The translations under genes were made by a program, and so were the position numbers. From Siphonodentalium dalli (Eukaryota; Mollusca; Scaphopoda; Gadilida; Siphonodentaliidae), in assembly GCA_032622095.1 (NCBI GenBank), contig CP136062.1, forward strand, positions 132,821,282 to 132,885,281: 64,000 nt of DNA. The letters are read 5' to 3'. Position 1 is the first letter of the stretch. Every line of letters starts with the position of its first letter. Shown piece by piece: positions 53,898-64,000 of the stretch. The notes below the pieces were generated by a model that saw nothing but the letters and a program-made list of their open reading frames with translations, did no database searches and was not told where the DNA came from.

Positions 53898-55267
53898 TCC
53901 TTTCATGATGGGAGCTGCACTTGTGCAGCATTAAACATCCTGTGCCAGTGCATTATCTTATATATGCGACAGGGTCCTGCGAATATTCGATTCGAGATTC
54001 GATTCGTAAGTCAAATTCGATTCGAATTCGAGTCGAAATTGCCAACTCGAAATTTTGAATATACACTGGTGGAAAAGTATGCTGTTTACGGACATCGATC
54101 TTGGCTGTTTTTGTACCATTTAATTACAGAAAATGATGTATATATGCACCTTATAATTCTTATTATACATCGCGATTTTATATATTAGATATAAGTATAG
54201 CCAGCAATTAGCCACTATAGGACTACTAAATACGCTTGAATTCTAGCTTTGAACATGGTAGCCAAAAGCTCGGAGATCACCGATGGACCGACAACGCGCG
54301 TGAATAATAATAGCTATGAGACTGAGCAACCGCTAGCGTTATCCGCCGTCTATCCGTCTCAGATTCTGCATTATGTAGTATAGCTGAGAATTTAAACAAC
54401 ACGTGTTCCCGGCATCGAAAAGTGCATTTTGGCGATGTTTTCTTCTGAAGTTTACTTTCAATTTCTGAGCGTTCTTTGACACTTGACAAAATGTCGTCGT
54501 TATTCATGTTTATTTTAAACATGATAAAGCTGCAGGTATAGTGCAGGGATGTACACGTGAGATGAATGCAACCTGGTGTATAAATCGCAGGCATCTGGGA
54601 CAATGTGGAATCATCTGTCCAATAAGCATCCATCACTACATAATCAGGCTACCCTGCGACTATTGTTGCATCTTCAAGTTTATAACAACGGGTGATTCCG
54701 AATGTCGATTTGAAATTTTGCATGTACATGCAAACTGTACAAATTTCGCGTGATTTTAGTTCTGATAATCCGTTTAGTGGTTATATATTAATCGTCGTGA
54801 CGGCCGCATGGACATTTTTTTTTAATCTGCCTTTTTTTCTCGACAATTATCATTTGAAGTTAATAGTATTGCAAACGACAGTTCATCGCCACATTAGTTA
54901 TGATGGAACTTCGTGCATGTAGTTGATAGAACGTTTCACAAATCGTCTAATCGTTGACAAAACATGCCCAATTGAGAATGCAACACACAGATATGATTCG
55001 ATTCGATATTCGATTCAATTTCCAGAATTCGATTCGATTTCCAGAATTCGATCAAAATCTCCAATTCGCAGGACCCTAATATGCGAGTCTCCCATTGGGA
55101 GCCCACATTTATAAGAGAATGCACTTGCTTACAAGGTCAAGGTAAATATTGTAAGGCCAATGCATTCTCTTATATATACGAGGCTCCCGATGGGAGACTC
55201 GAATATATAAGAGAATACATTGCCACAGGGTTTTGCAAAATTTCAGGAAACTCCAGTGATGGAAGGG
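53898..55267. mobile_element. TTAA palindromic MITE (TCATGA-arm family), copy 4, split by hAT-like insertion
   Basis: TTAA at 53894-53897 then TCCTTTCATGATGGGAGC. The right end is GTGATGGAAGGG with the flank mutated to CTAA. The first hairpin is cut at ATATGCGA by the element 53970-55078. Confidence 0.75.
53970..55078. mobile_element. hAT-like non-autonomous element, copy 2
   Basis: Termini CAGGGTCCTGCGAATATTCG and CAATTCGCAGGACCCTA. ATATGCGA is duplicated exactly (53962-53969 and 55079-55086). Inverted relative to copy 1 at 22709-24100. Short frames share phrases with copy 1 (for example IENATHRYDSIR on opposite strands), so the family once had common internal sequence. Confidence 0.9.
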
Positions 55268-55270
55268 CTA

Positions 55271-55625
55271 AAGGTACTCAATCCGATTCGATGGTCCCCA
55301 TATCAGATTCCAACAACAACAGCATTTTTTTAAATGCCCCTTTGGTTATCAGAATCAATAAATTGCCCAAAAATAATGCTAACTATGGTATAAAATTGCC
55401 CAAAACCTGTTATTTATCAACATTTGGTTCACCGAAATTTTGCTGGTTTGTCAAATATCTGACACAAAAAAGCCACTTGATTTTAGAGTTATCCATCTTC
55501 ATTCGCAATTTGGTCCGAGACCGTCTTCACGTAGACTTTTACTTGGCCACTTAAAATTATTGGGGGTGAAAAATAATAGATTTCAAAAATCGATATCTGA
55601 TCACTCTGAGCTTTGATGGGTGGGT
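55271..55625 (+). repeat. Dispersed repeat (GGTACTCAATCCGA family), copy 2
   Basis: AAGGTACTCAATCCGATTCG to TGGGTGGGTTCCTCGACTT, same order as the inverse of 26377-26676. Confidence 0.75.
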
Positions 55626-55640
55626 TCCTCGACTTGAATC

Positions 55641-56044
55641 AAATATTTTTTACCCCCGAAGCCAAGGAAATAGTAATTTGCGAGCATTAATTCGGATTTT
55701 GCATCTTTAACCTCTGAGAATATAGAATAAGTGCTGATTGAAAATATTGTTTTTGTTTTATTTTGTGTGTAGGAGGATCTGTAAACCAACAAAATAAAAT
55801 AAAAAATGGCCTAAATTACAATGCTCAAATACAACAGCAGTTCACGCTGGACATGAGTTCCATGTGAGACTGTGGCCGCGAAATCAACACTGGTCAGATT
55901 TCAGTATCATTCATGCTTTAATCATTTACATGAATTAATTCATTAAATTTTATGAAGCTAATTTTGTTGGTTAATTACTAGTTGTCTTCCAGGGATATAT
56001 CAACCCAATTTCACTGTTTTCAGCTGAATCTGTAACCCACATTC
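55641..56044. other. Spacer, no feature recognised
   Basis: AT-rich sequence with no shared repeat or coding signal. Confidence 0.5.
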
Positions 56045-56440
56045 TTTATTGATCAGATCTTGAAACTTTGCATAGGTTTAAAGCCACATGGTGGTTTGCG
56101 TTCCAAATTACACCTAATAATATTTGATTTTGCATATTTCCTGGTATCAAATAGGTCGATAAATACCTCATCATCTTTCTGCGCACATTATATGTCCCAG
56201 AACGACGCATTGAAGTAATACAAAATACAACTTCGAACACAATGTTTGGGCCCCGAGCAAAACTGTGCCATTTGTATTTATCGAAATTCTGGAATCGGAA
56301 ACGGAATGTATGGAAAGGTATATTGTGTTATCTGAACATGAAACTGTTTTAAGAACTTCACCCACTGCTTTGTTCATTTTAATCATCAAAATTATGGAGT
56401 ATGGTAAAAGTTTCACAGCTCTAGATTTTCTTCACATGGT
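56045..56440 (+). repeat. Dispersed repeat, copy 2 of a pair with 43640-44030
   Basis: Shares AATAGGTCGATAAATACC, ATTATATGTCCCAGAA and GTTATCTGAACATGAAACTG in the same order and orientation. Confidence 0.75.
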
Positions 56441-56480
56441 CCAGCAATTTTAAGGTTAACCTCATTCATTTATGTTGTTG

Positions 56481-58693
56481 AGAGAAACTAACTATGATTC
56501 ATCAGAGGAAACTAACTATGATTCATCAGAGGAAACTAACTATGATTCATCAGAGGAAACTAACTATGATTCATCAGAGGAAACTAACTGATTCATCTGA
56601 GGAAACTAACTATGATTCATCAGAGGAAACTAACTATGATTCATCAGGAAACTAACTGATTCATCTGAGGAAACTAACTATGATTCATCAGAGGAAACTA
56701 ACTATGATTCATCAGAGGAAACTAACTATGATTCATCAGAGGAAACTAACTATGACTAACTATGATTCATCAGAGGAAACTAACTATGATTCATCAGAGG
56801 AAACTAACTATTATTCATCAGAGGAAACTAACTATGATTCATCAGAGGAAACTAACTATGATTCATCTGAGGAAACTAACTATGATTCATCAGAGGAAAC
56901 TAACTATGAATAACTATGATTCATCAGATAAAACTAACTATGATTCATCAGAGGAAACTAACTATGATTCATCAGATGAAACTAACTATGATTCATCAGA
57001 GGAAACTAACTATGAATAACTATGATTCATCAGATAAAACTAACTATGATTCATCAGAGGAAACTAACTATGATTCGTCAGAGGAAACTAACAATGATTC
57101 ATCAGAGGAAACTAACTATGATTCATCAGAGGACACTAACTATGATTCATCAGAGTACACTAACTATGATTCATCAGAGGAAACTAACTATGATTCGTCA
57201 GGAAACTATGATTCATCAGAGGAAACTAACAATGATTCATCAGAGGAAACTAACTATGATTCATCAGAGGAAACTAACTATGATTCATCAGATGAAACTA
57301 ACTATGATTCATCAGAGGAAACTAACTATGATTCATCAGAGGAAACTAACTATTATTCATCAGAGGAAACTAACAATGATTCATCATAGGAAACTAACTA
57401 TGATTCATCAGAGGAAACTAACTATGACTAATTATGATTCATCAGATTATGAGGAAACTAACTATGATTCATCAGAGGAAACTAACTATGACTAACTATG
57501 ATTTATCAGAGGAAACTAACTATGATTCATCAGAGGAAACTAACTATGAATAACTATGATTTATCAGAGGAAACTAACTATGATTCATCAGAGGTAACTA
57601 ATTATGAATAACTATGATTCATCGGAGGAAACTAACTATGATTCATCAGAGGAAACTAACTATGATTCATCAGATGAAACTAACTATGATTCATCAGAGG
57701 AAACTAACTATGAATAACTATGATTCATCAGATGAAACTAACTATGATTCATCAGAGGAAACTAACAATGATTCATCAGAGGAAACTAACTATGATTCAT
57801 CAGAGGAAACTAACTATGATTCATCAGATGAAACTAACTATGATTCATCAGAGGAAACTAACTATGATTCACCAGAGGAAACTAACTATTATTCATCAGA
57901 GGAAACTAACAATGATTCATCAGAGGAAACTAACTATGATTCATCAGAGGAAACTATCTATGACTAATTATGATTCATCAGATTATGAGGAAACTAACTA
58001 TGATTCATCAGAGGAAACTAACTATGATTCATCAGAGGAAACTAACTATGATTCATCTGAGGAAACTAACTATGATTCATCAGAGGAAACTATCTATGAC
58101 TAATTATGATTCATCAGATTATGAGGAAACTAACTATGATTCATCAGAGGAAACTAACTATGATTCATCTGAGGAAACTAACTATGATTCATCTGAGGAA
58201 ACTTAACTATGATTCATCAGAGGAAACTAACTATGAATAACTATGATTCATCAGATAAAACTAACTATGATTCATCAGAGGAAACTAACTATGATTCATC
58301 AGATGAAACTAACTATGATTCATCAGAGGAAACTAACTATGAATAACTATGATTCATCAGAGGAAACTAACTATGATTCATCAGATGAAACTAACTATGA
58401 TTCATCAGAGGAAACTAACTATGAATAACTATGATTCATCAGATGAAACTAACTATGATTCATCAGAGGAAACTAACTATGAATAACTATGATTTATCAG
58501 AGGAAACTAACTATGATTCATCTGAGGAAACTAACTGATTCATCTGAGGAAACTAACTATGATTCATCAGAGGAAACTAACAATGATTCATCAGAGGAAA
58601 CTAACTATGATTCATCTGAGGAAACTAACTATGATTCATCAGAGGAAACTAACTATGATTCATTAGAGGAAACTAACTATGATTCATCAGAGG
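56481..58693 (+). repeat. Minisatellite of 24-bp units, about 2.2 kb
   Basis: About 90 units of ACTAACTATGATTCATCAG plus AGGAA. The unit is a multiple of three, so long frames stay open: one reads TNYDSSEE, another MIHQRKLT. Variant units (GATGAA, GATAAA, TCTGAGG, ATGAATAA) recur in blocks, showing larger duplicated segments. Several variants insert stop codons. No start, splice site or flanking unique coding sequence supports a gene. Confidence 0.95.
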
Positions 58694-58708
58694 TGCTAAA
58701 TCGATTAA

Positions 58709-59604
58709 AGTGACATAAGGCACTCGCACGCAGTGGGTAAATGTGATAAACAAAAATGTTTTGTAAAACAATCACTACTAGGAACAGAAAAATAGATATT
58801 GAATCCTTTGGCACACCCTGCAGCCCACATTTATTGGAGAATTGTTCTGAAAATTTACACGCATTTAGGATCACCTCTATGTTGGAGCTATATATTGAAT
58901 TTGAACAATTTTCAATGAAAAACATGTCCACCGGCAGCCATCTTCGATTTTACACTTTGCATGACTAAATCCTTTTGCACTCCCTACAGACTACAGACCA
59001 CATCCCTGTATGGGAGCCATAAATATTTACCAGATTTCGCTAAAAAACATAGTTAGTTTCAACAGCAGCCATCTTGGATTTCAAATCTGAATTCATTGGC
59101 ACACCCGGTAGCCATCTTGGATTTTACTCTTTGCATGACTGAATCCTTTGGCACGCCCTACAGACCACATCCGATCATCACCAAACTTCAAATGGATCTT
59201 CGGGGTGACCTCCAGATGGGAGCCATCAATTTTTTCCAAGTTTCGATTAAAAACATGGCCGTCAGCAGCCATCGTGGATTTTACTGTTTGCATGACTAAA
59301 TAATTTGAAGCACCCTACAGACCACATCCCTCATCCAATCATCACCAAACTTCATATGGATCTTCGGGGAGACCTTTAGATGGGAGTCATCAATTGTTTA
59401 TGAATTTCGTTGATTTTCTTGGATTTTAATTTATATAATATATATCTTCATGTTGACATCTAGTATTACTTAGACATTTCAGCTTTCCACATTCCTAATC
59501 GCTCCATTGACTGGAACACATGAAATTGTCCCCTCTCCAAGTTGAGCTATAGTGTCATTGACACTTTCATTAAGATTTACACACTGCAAGTGCCTTATGT
59601 CCCT
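58709..59604. mobile_element. TTAA-flanked inverted-repeat element (ACATAAGGCACT family)
   Basis: TTAA at 58705-58708 and 59605-59608. Inverted ends AGTGACATAAGGCACTCGCA and AGGGACATAAGGCACTTGCA. The interior is largely the tandem repeat below. It adjoins the minisatellite. Confidence 0.75.
58795..59410 (+). repeat. Three to four diverged tandem units, about 170 bp
   Basis: Recurring phrases: TTTGGCACACCCT, CAGACCACATCC, CACCAAACTTCA, GGATCTTCGGGG, GCAGCCATCTTGGATTT and TTTGCATGACT. Confidence 0.8.
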
Positions 59605-59609
59605 TTAAC

Positions 59610-60076
59610 ATTTCTCTATATTTTTATACTACTTTTGAGAATATAATGGAAGGTTGCGGTCAGGAATTAAGTGGAGCTTTAAGGGTTTCTTCATATATTG
59701 ATTATAGCTATAGCTTCAAAGGAAAGAATATATCGGCCAGTGAATCAGGCAGTCTGTGGTAAAATGTGGACACCTGATATCTTTGCATTACTTATCTCTA
59801 ACATCTGCTAGTTGATGCCCAGACTAGCATTTAGATTGTAAAGATCTAGTATCAGTGACACTCAGGCACCAGAAGGCCAGGGACGAGAAGAATTATCAAA
59901 ATTGTTATTTCCACAATGGAAATTTTTTCATTTACACAAAATTCCCATCATCCATACCATCTTTGAATAGTGGAGGTTAGACTCTGGTCAGACTATTCAA
60001 CTAACAGTTCACTATAATCTGTTGATGAATAACTGCAGCACACATCAAGAGTCTTGTTTCACACAAATAGTGACTT
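59610..60076. other. Spacer, no feature recognised
   Basis: No repeat or coding signal I can support. Confidence 0.5.
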
Positions 60077-60400
60077 TAAGGTACTCAATCCGATCAGACA
60101 GTCCCCCATATCAAGATAAAGCTACAACATTTCTTAAAAAATACGCGTTAGTTATCAGAATCGATTTATTGCAACAATATAATGCTAACCACTATCAACT
60201 ATGGTATCAAATTTCCCAAAACGTGTTACCAACATTTTGTTCAACAAAATATGGCCGTATTATCACTTAAGTATCACAAAATTTGGCCGTATTACCACTT
60301 GATTTTAAAGTTATCCATCTTCATCCTGAATTTATCCGAGACCCTCCATTTGACCACGTGTTTCTGGGCCACAAACTATTGCACATCTCGAGAATTAACA
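60077..60400 (+). repeat. Dispersed repeat (GGTACTCAATCCGA family), copy 3
   Basis: Begins AAGGTACTCAATCCGATCAG. Shares TTTCCCAAAACGTGTTA and CTTGATTTTAAAGTTATCC with the other copies, and contains a short internal duplication around ATGGCCGTATTA. Confidence 0.75.
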
Positions 60401-61254
60401 AACGCATTGTGCAGTTCTGTCTATTTGCCAGCATCTATTCCGATAGTGTAAGTTTCCTTCGACGTAACCAGCTAATGAAATCGGTTGGGATAATGCTGTT
60501 TTAAGTCGAAGACACGTGAAAATGTCTTTCCATAGCAGACTTTACACCCATATCAAGCGGCGGGATTTTTTGTCAGTTTTAATCCATTTTACCTACTAAT
60601 CAATATATGATGTAATATACATCGGAATAATACAGTCATAATGATGTATTATAATCTAACTTCCATGTTAAATTAAATTGCACATACAATATATCAAATA
60701 TTTACAAGCAAAACCTCGCTTTGTTTACATTTATTCACACTGTCACTTTGTGAGGTCTGATGAGTTTGTATTTATGTAAACTATGTGATATAATATATTT
60801 TTCACATTATATTACTGCTTTCAGTTGCCAACTCTTATAATATTTGAAAAAGAATAAACTGGTTTACTGTCACAATTGTGACATATTATTACAGTTATTG
60901 GGGATTTTAGGTGAGCGGGTCAACAACGCTAAACCCAGACATAGCAAGACATATTCACGGGGCTTCAACGTAAAACCGCATTATCCCAACCAAATTCACC
61001 AGCTGGTTTGATGTTTTTACATCAAAGGAAACTTGGACTACTATTTCGACTGATACATTTTTAACCCTTCTCAAGACATTCAGCAGTTGTTAATGGGGAG
61101 AAATATGAAAAAAGGTTACCTTTTAACTATTTTTAATCATAATATAATTTTTTTTAAATATTAAAATTGATCTAACAAATAAAAACATTTGAAAATGTTT
61201 CACAATATTAATAGCCATTGTAAAAATGGAGGTAAATGTCAATAAAAATAAATA
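60401..61254. other. Spacer, no feature recognised
   Basis: AT-rich, without a clear repeat. Confidence 0.5.
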
Positions 61255-61786
61255 GTGTCAATAGTGTACAAGTATGAGCAGAAGGATTCATATTCATTGG
61301 TGGGAAATGTTCACATAATAAGTTCAACAAAAAGACCTTTGTTTAACCCTTTACCCAACAGAACGGCCCTGTGCCAATGCATTCTCTTATATATGCGAGT
61401 CGACCATAGGTCGCCTCGCATATATAAGAGAATGCATTGGCTTAACACATTAAAAATTGTTAAAGAATGTTAAAGATTTTTTTTAGGCCAATGCATTCTC
61501 TTATATATGCGAGGCGACCTATGGTCGACTCGCATATATAAGAGAATGCATTGGCACAGGGCATAACTGTAACCATCACAATGTGGTCAATGAGCCGGTT
61601 CCAATGATATCCATATTTGTATGGTTTTATTGAGACAGACCCAAGATAATTTAGGCTGTTGCAGCTTTATTTGGCCGTTTTTGGCCGGTTTGTTGGGTAA
61701 AGGGTTAACTTATTATCTGAACATTTCCTTAGGGAACTACTCGTCAAGGGAACAACTCGTCAGTGTGTATTCAGTATATAAAGGGT
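61255..61786. repeat. TTAA MITE (CTATACTAAATG family) carrying a second MITE
   Basis: TTCATTGGTGGGAAATGTTCACATAATAAGTTC lies at the left; TTATTATCTGAACATTTCC and CAGTATATAAAGGG lie at the right. The host element is split at TTAA by 61347-61704. Its own left end is eroded. Confidence 0.7.
61347..61704. mobile_element. TTAA-flanked palindromic MITE (ACCCAACA-arm family), copy 2
   Basis: TTAA at 61343-61346 and 61705-61708, inside another TTAA MITE. Inverse of 47659-48050 along its length, including the non-palindromic flank GGCCGTTTTTGGCCGGTTTG. Confidence 0.9.
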
Positions 61787-62395
61787 TACGGTCCACTTGG
61801 TTCCTTTTGGAGCAAAAGATTTCCATTGTCAGCCCTGTTAATTAGCAAAAACTGCTTGGGGCGAGAAATATTTCCTTGGCTAAAAAGCCTGGGATACACA
61901 TGTAGTTGCATGCTCTGCACATCCAGCCTAGAAGTATAATTTCAGTTCACAATTAGAACTTGGCCTACATTATCATGGCAGACCTTGCTTGGGTCTGGCT
62001 TTAATAAAATTGCAGATTATTAAGACACATGTGTAATCATTGTTATCTCAGCAGTCTTTGGCATCCAGCAATGAATTTTTGATGTCTGCAGACTTCCACT
62101 GAGACAATGTCTGCAGCAATTTGTTTCACAAAGATTTACCTCAGCCAAAAAATAGCCTACAAAATTTCTTTTTCTTAAGCATTTGGCTCGGCTCAGCAGA
62201 CAACCGACGCTAATTAACATTGTGTGCTATATTTTTCAAATTCTGATAGACTAAGTATTTCTGGCTCCAGCAATATTGCTCGTGTAGCTCAAATAAGGGT
62301 AATTAGGACATCCTCTTCATTACGATGGTCCAGCATTGCCCCTGGATTGTGAGGGATCATTGAAGCAACTGTCTGAAATAATGATAAATGTCACT

Positions 62396-62474
62396 TTAGT
62401 CATCAGATCCATCTGGTTCTTTCCACTTTGAGGAGATTTTGTCCGATTTTCCAGATTCATGTAGAAATCTCTTC
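62396..62474 (-). CDS. Unrecognised partial gene, terminal exon
   Basis: One base then 25 codons (KRFLHESGKSDKISSKWKEP and DGSDD) and TAA at 62398-62396. An ATTAAA on the - strand near 62000 could serve for polyadenylation. Confidence 0.55.
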
Positions 62475-63725
62475 CTGAAATCATGAAGGAAAACACTAAC
62501 ATTGATTTAATGCAGATGACACTCTAAATTTGTCAAAATTATATGGCTGCTTGTTCTTTATGCCTTTGACTTTAAAGGGGCAATGTACACTAATTCCGGC
62601 CATTTATGGGACCATCTCCTATTATTCTCAAAAAAATATATGTAACCAATGAATGAATTTGCTCTATGAAGGATGCAAACAACATGGTAATTATAATGAA
62701 TTTATGACTCGAGTCATTAACACATTTTCATTAAAATTACCATGTTTGTATCAATCATAGAGCACATGAGTGTATTTTGCACTAATCCATGACTCAAATT
62801 CATTCATTTGTTGCATATATTATGTTGCGTATAAAAGGAGATGGTCCCATAAATGGTCGGATTTAGTGTACAGTCCCCCTTTAAAATAAATGAAGTCACC
62901 ATAATTTGAAGAACTATTATCTGAAACAAGAACGTGTGTTAGTTTATTGAGTCAAATTGATTACTGGGGAAATGTTTTCAATTATTACAGCTGATTACTA
63001 AGGAAATTAAATACTGCAATGTGTAATAAGGAAAACAAATATTGCTATGTGGATATGTGGAGCTGGGCTGTTGTCCAGTGCATACAGCCTAGGGTGGGCA
63101 TACCCTAAGTAGACGTCACAGGACCATGACCATTTTCGATAACTTTTTTGTTTTTTGAGTTAAACATCGTTGGAAGTCCTCAATTATGGTGAACATTCAT
63201 ACCAAATTTCATTGAGATCTGATAACCCATGACTGATATATCTGTATGGATGGACAGAAATAAATCAACATTTGCAGAAGAGAATAACTCCAGAATGGAA
63301 AATGCTCAGATCGACAGACAGATTGATGGAGGACCGGATTCGTGTAATCCCTTATACCTACCACTTTCTTCGGTCATGGGGGTGTAAAAATATGCCACAT
63401 ATTAATGAAGACACTGCTTCATTCACAGCATCTGTCACAGTGAATGATGCTAGTAGCATAGATAAAATAATCCATGGTAAAAAAAAAAATTTAAACTACA
63501 AGTACCACCAATAATTTGTTATTTTAGTGGTAAAACCATAATTGTGAAGATCATTACTTACATAACTACTGGATATTTTTCCTCTATCTCAGATATCTTG
63601 AGTTTTCCATTGCTGATGTGCTGTATTGTCCACCCCAACAGACCAGCACCAAGCTCCGTCCACTCTGTTACTGATTCATCATCTAAATTCAGCCATGTCT
63701 GGATCTCCTTCATTCTATCTCGAAT
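62396..63725 (-). CDS. C-terminal two exons of an unrecognised - strand gene (partial)
   Basis: Exons 63725-63562 and 62474-62396 join in frame (AT|G codon) to give the last 80 residues, ending KEPDGSDD. The acceptor before the first is a pyrimidine-rich TTTTTCAAG; the donor is GTAAGT; the second acceptor is ATGATTTCAG. The segment reads IRDRMKEIQTWLNLDDESV, then TEWTELGAGLLGWTIQHISN, then KLKISEIEEKYPVVMKRFL. It is helical and charged, with no motif I can assign. Upstream exons lie past 64000. The 1.1 kb intron holds a TTAA MITE. Evidence rests on splice signals, frame agreement and protein-like composition only. Confidence 0.6.
62576..62880. mobile_element. TTAA-flanked MITE (AGGGGCAATGTACAC family)
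   Basis: TTAA at 62572-62575 and 62881-62884. Inverted arms of about 45 bp share ATGGGACCATCTCCT and TGTACACTAA. A second inner pair, CATGGTAATT(A) against its inverse, lies near the centre. Confidence 0.8.
63562..63725 (-). CDS. Unrecognised partial gene, penultimate exon
   Basis: 54 codons plus two bases, open throughout, between TTTTTCAAG and GTAAGT. Tryptophan- and glutamate-rich, unlike the surrounding repeats. Confidence 0.6.
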
Positions 63726-64000
63726 CTTGAAAAACGGTAGGAAAGTTAAGAAATTATGGAGTATACATGTAGTAATAATAATTGTTGCATCTATATATTG
63801 CTTTTCACAGTAGATTAGTTTAAATGCGCTTTACATGATTATTAGCCTGGTCATAGGGCATTGATTACCCATTCTCATTTAGGAGGAAGTAATCCAAGTG
63901 GCTAATGATCAAAGCAGGATTATAGCATATTGACAATATCAATCCACAGAAGTAGCACTTATTGTGTGAGGCTATAAAACTTTCAATAAACATGCACTCT
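63726..64000. other. Right edge, intron of the partial gene
   Basis: No further exon was recognised before the window ends. TTTAAATGCGCTTTACATG near 63820 resembles a SINE tail. Confidence 0.4.

Noticed and set aside
54277-54636. 119-codon frame in hAT-like copy 2 as a transposase
   Set aside because: No zinc-finger, catalytic or dimerisation motif of hAT transposases. Only weak similarity to a short frame in copy 1.
56680-58713. Acidic repeat protein gene, or CRISPR-like array
   Set aside because: Units are contiguous with no unique spacers, so not CRISPR. Frames are broken by variant units and lack flanking coding sequence or splice sites, so not called a gene.

Overview
The window looks like nuclear DNA of a marine lophotrochozoan animal, most likely a mollusc (low confidence on the phylum). 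Reasons: intron-rich genes with GT..AG splice sites, an animal proteasome subunit, tRNA-derived SINEs, CR1/Jockey-like LINE debris, and many short non-autonomous DNA transposons, including Helitron-like elements with internal tandem cores and microsatellite tracts like the 'pearl'/HINE elements of bivalves. No operons, ribosome-binding sites or other bacterial features were seen.

Three protein-coding genes can be supported. (1) PSMD7/Rpn8, a 26S proteasome lid subunit, lies on the + strand as six exons between 29625 and 53088 and predicts a 328-residue protein. (2) A five-exon coiled-coil protein of 376 residues lies on the - strand between 24670 and 7929; I do not recognise its family. (3) The last two exons (80 residues) of a further - strand gene lie at 63725-63562 and 62474-62396; the rest is beyond the right edge. 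Genes 1 and 2 are divergent, with start codons about 5 kb apart. No functional link between the three genes is evident.

Most of the sequence is transposon-derived. 1-3.4 kb is a GC-richer block of unknown origin. 5-24.7 kb holds the coiled-coil gene, its introns packed with foldback MITEs, TTAA-flanked palindromic elements, a SINE, a solo Helitron-like element and a LINE remnant split by a 2.2 kb inverted-repeat element. 24.7-29.6 kb is a repeat-rich intergenic spacer. Intron 2 of PSMD7 (33.8-44.7 kb) contains the most striking structure: eleven Helitron-like units joined head to tail from 34516 to 43590, each ending in a hairpin plus CTAG (once CTAA) and followed at once by the TC start of the next. 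Three families alternate, and a nested hAT-like element sits in the last unit. Intron 4 holds a 2.5 kb inverted-repeat element. Downstream of PSMD7 are a foldback in the likely 3' UTR, a hAT-like insertion with a perfect 8-bp target duplication, a 2.2 kb minisatellite of 24-bp units, and several TTAA-flanked elements.

Exon structures were read by hand from splice signals, reading frame and (for PSMD7) known protein order. Family names for transposons rest on termini and target duplications only; no transposase gene was found.
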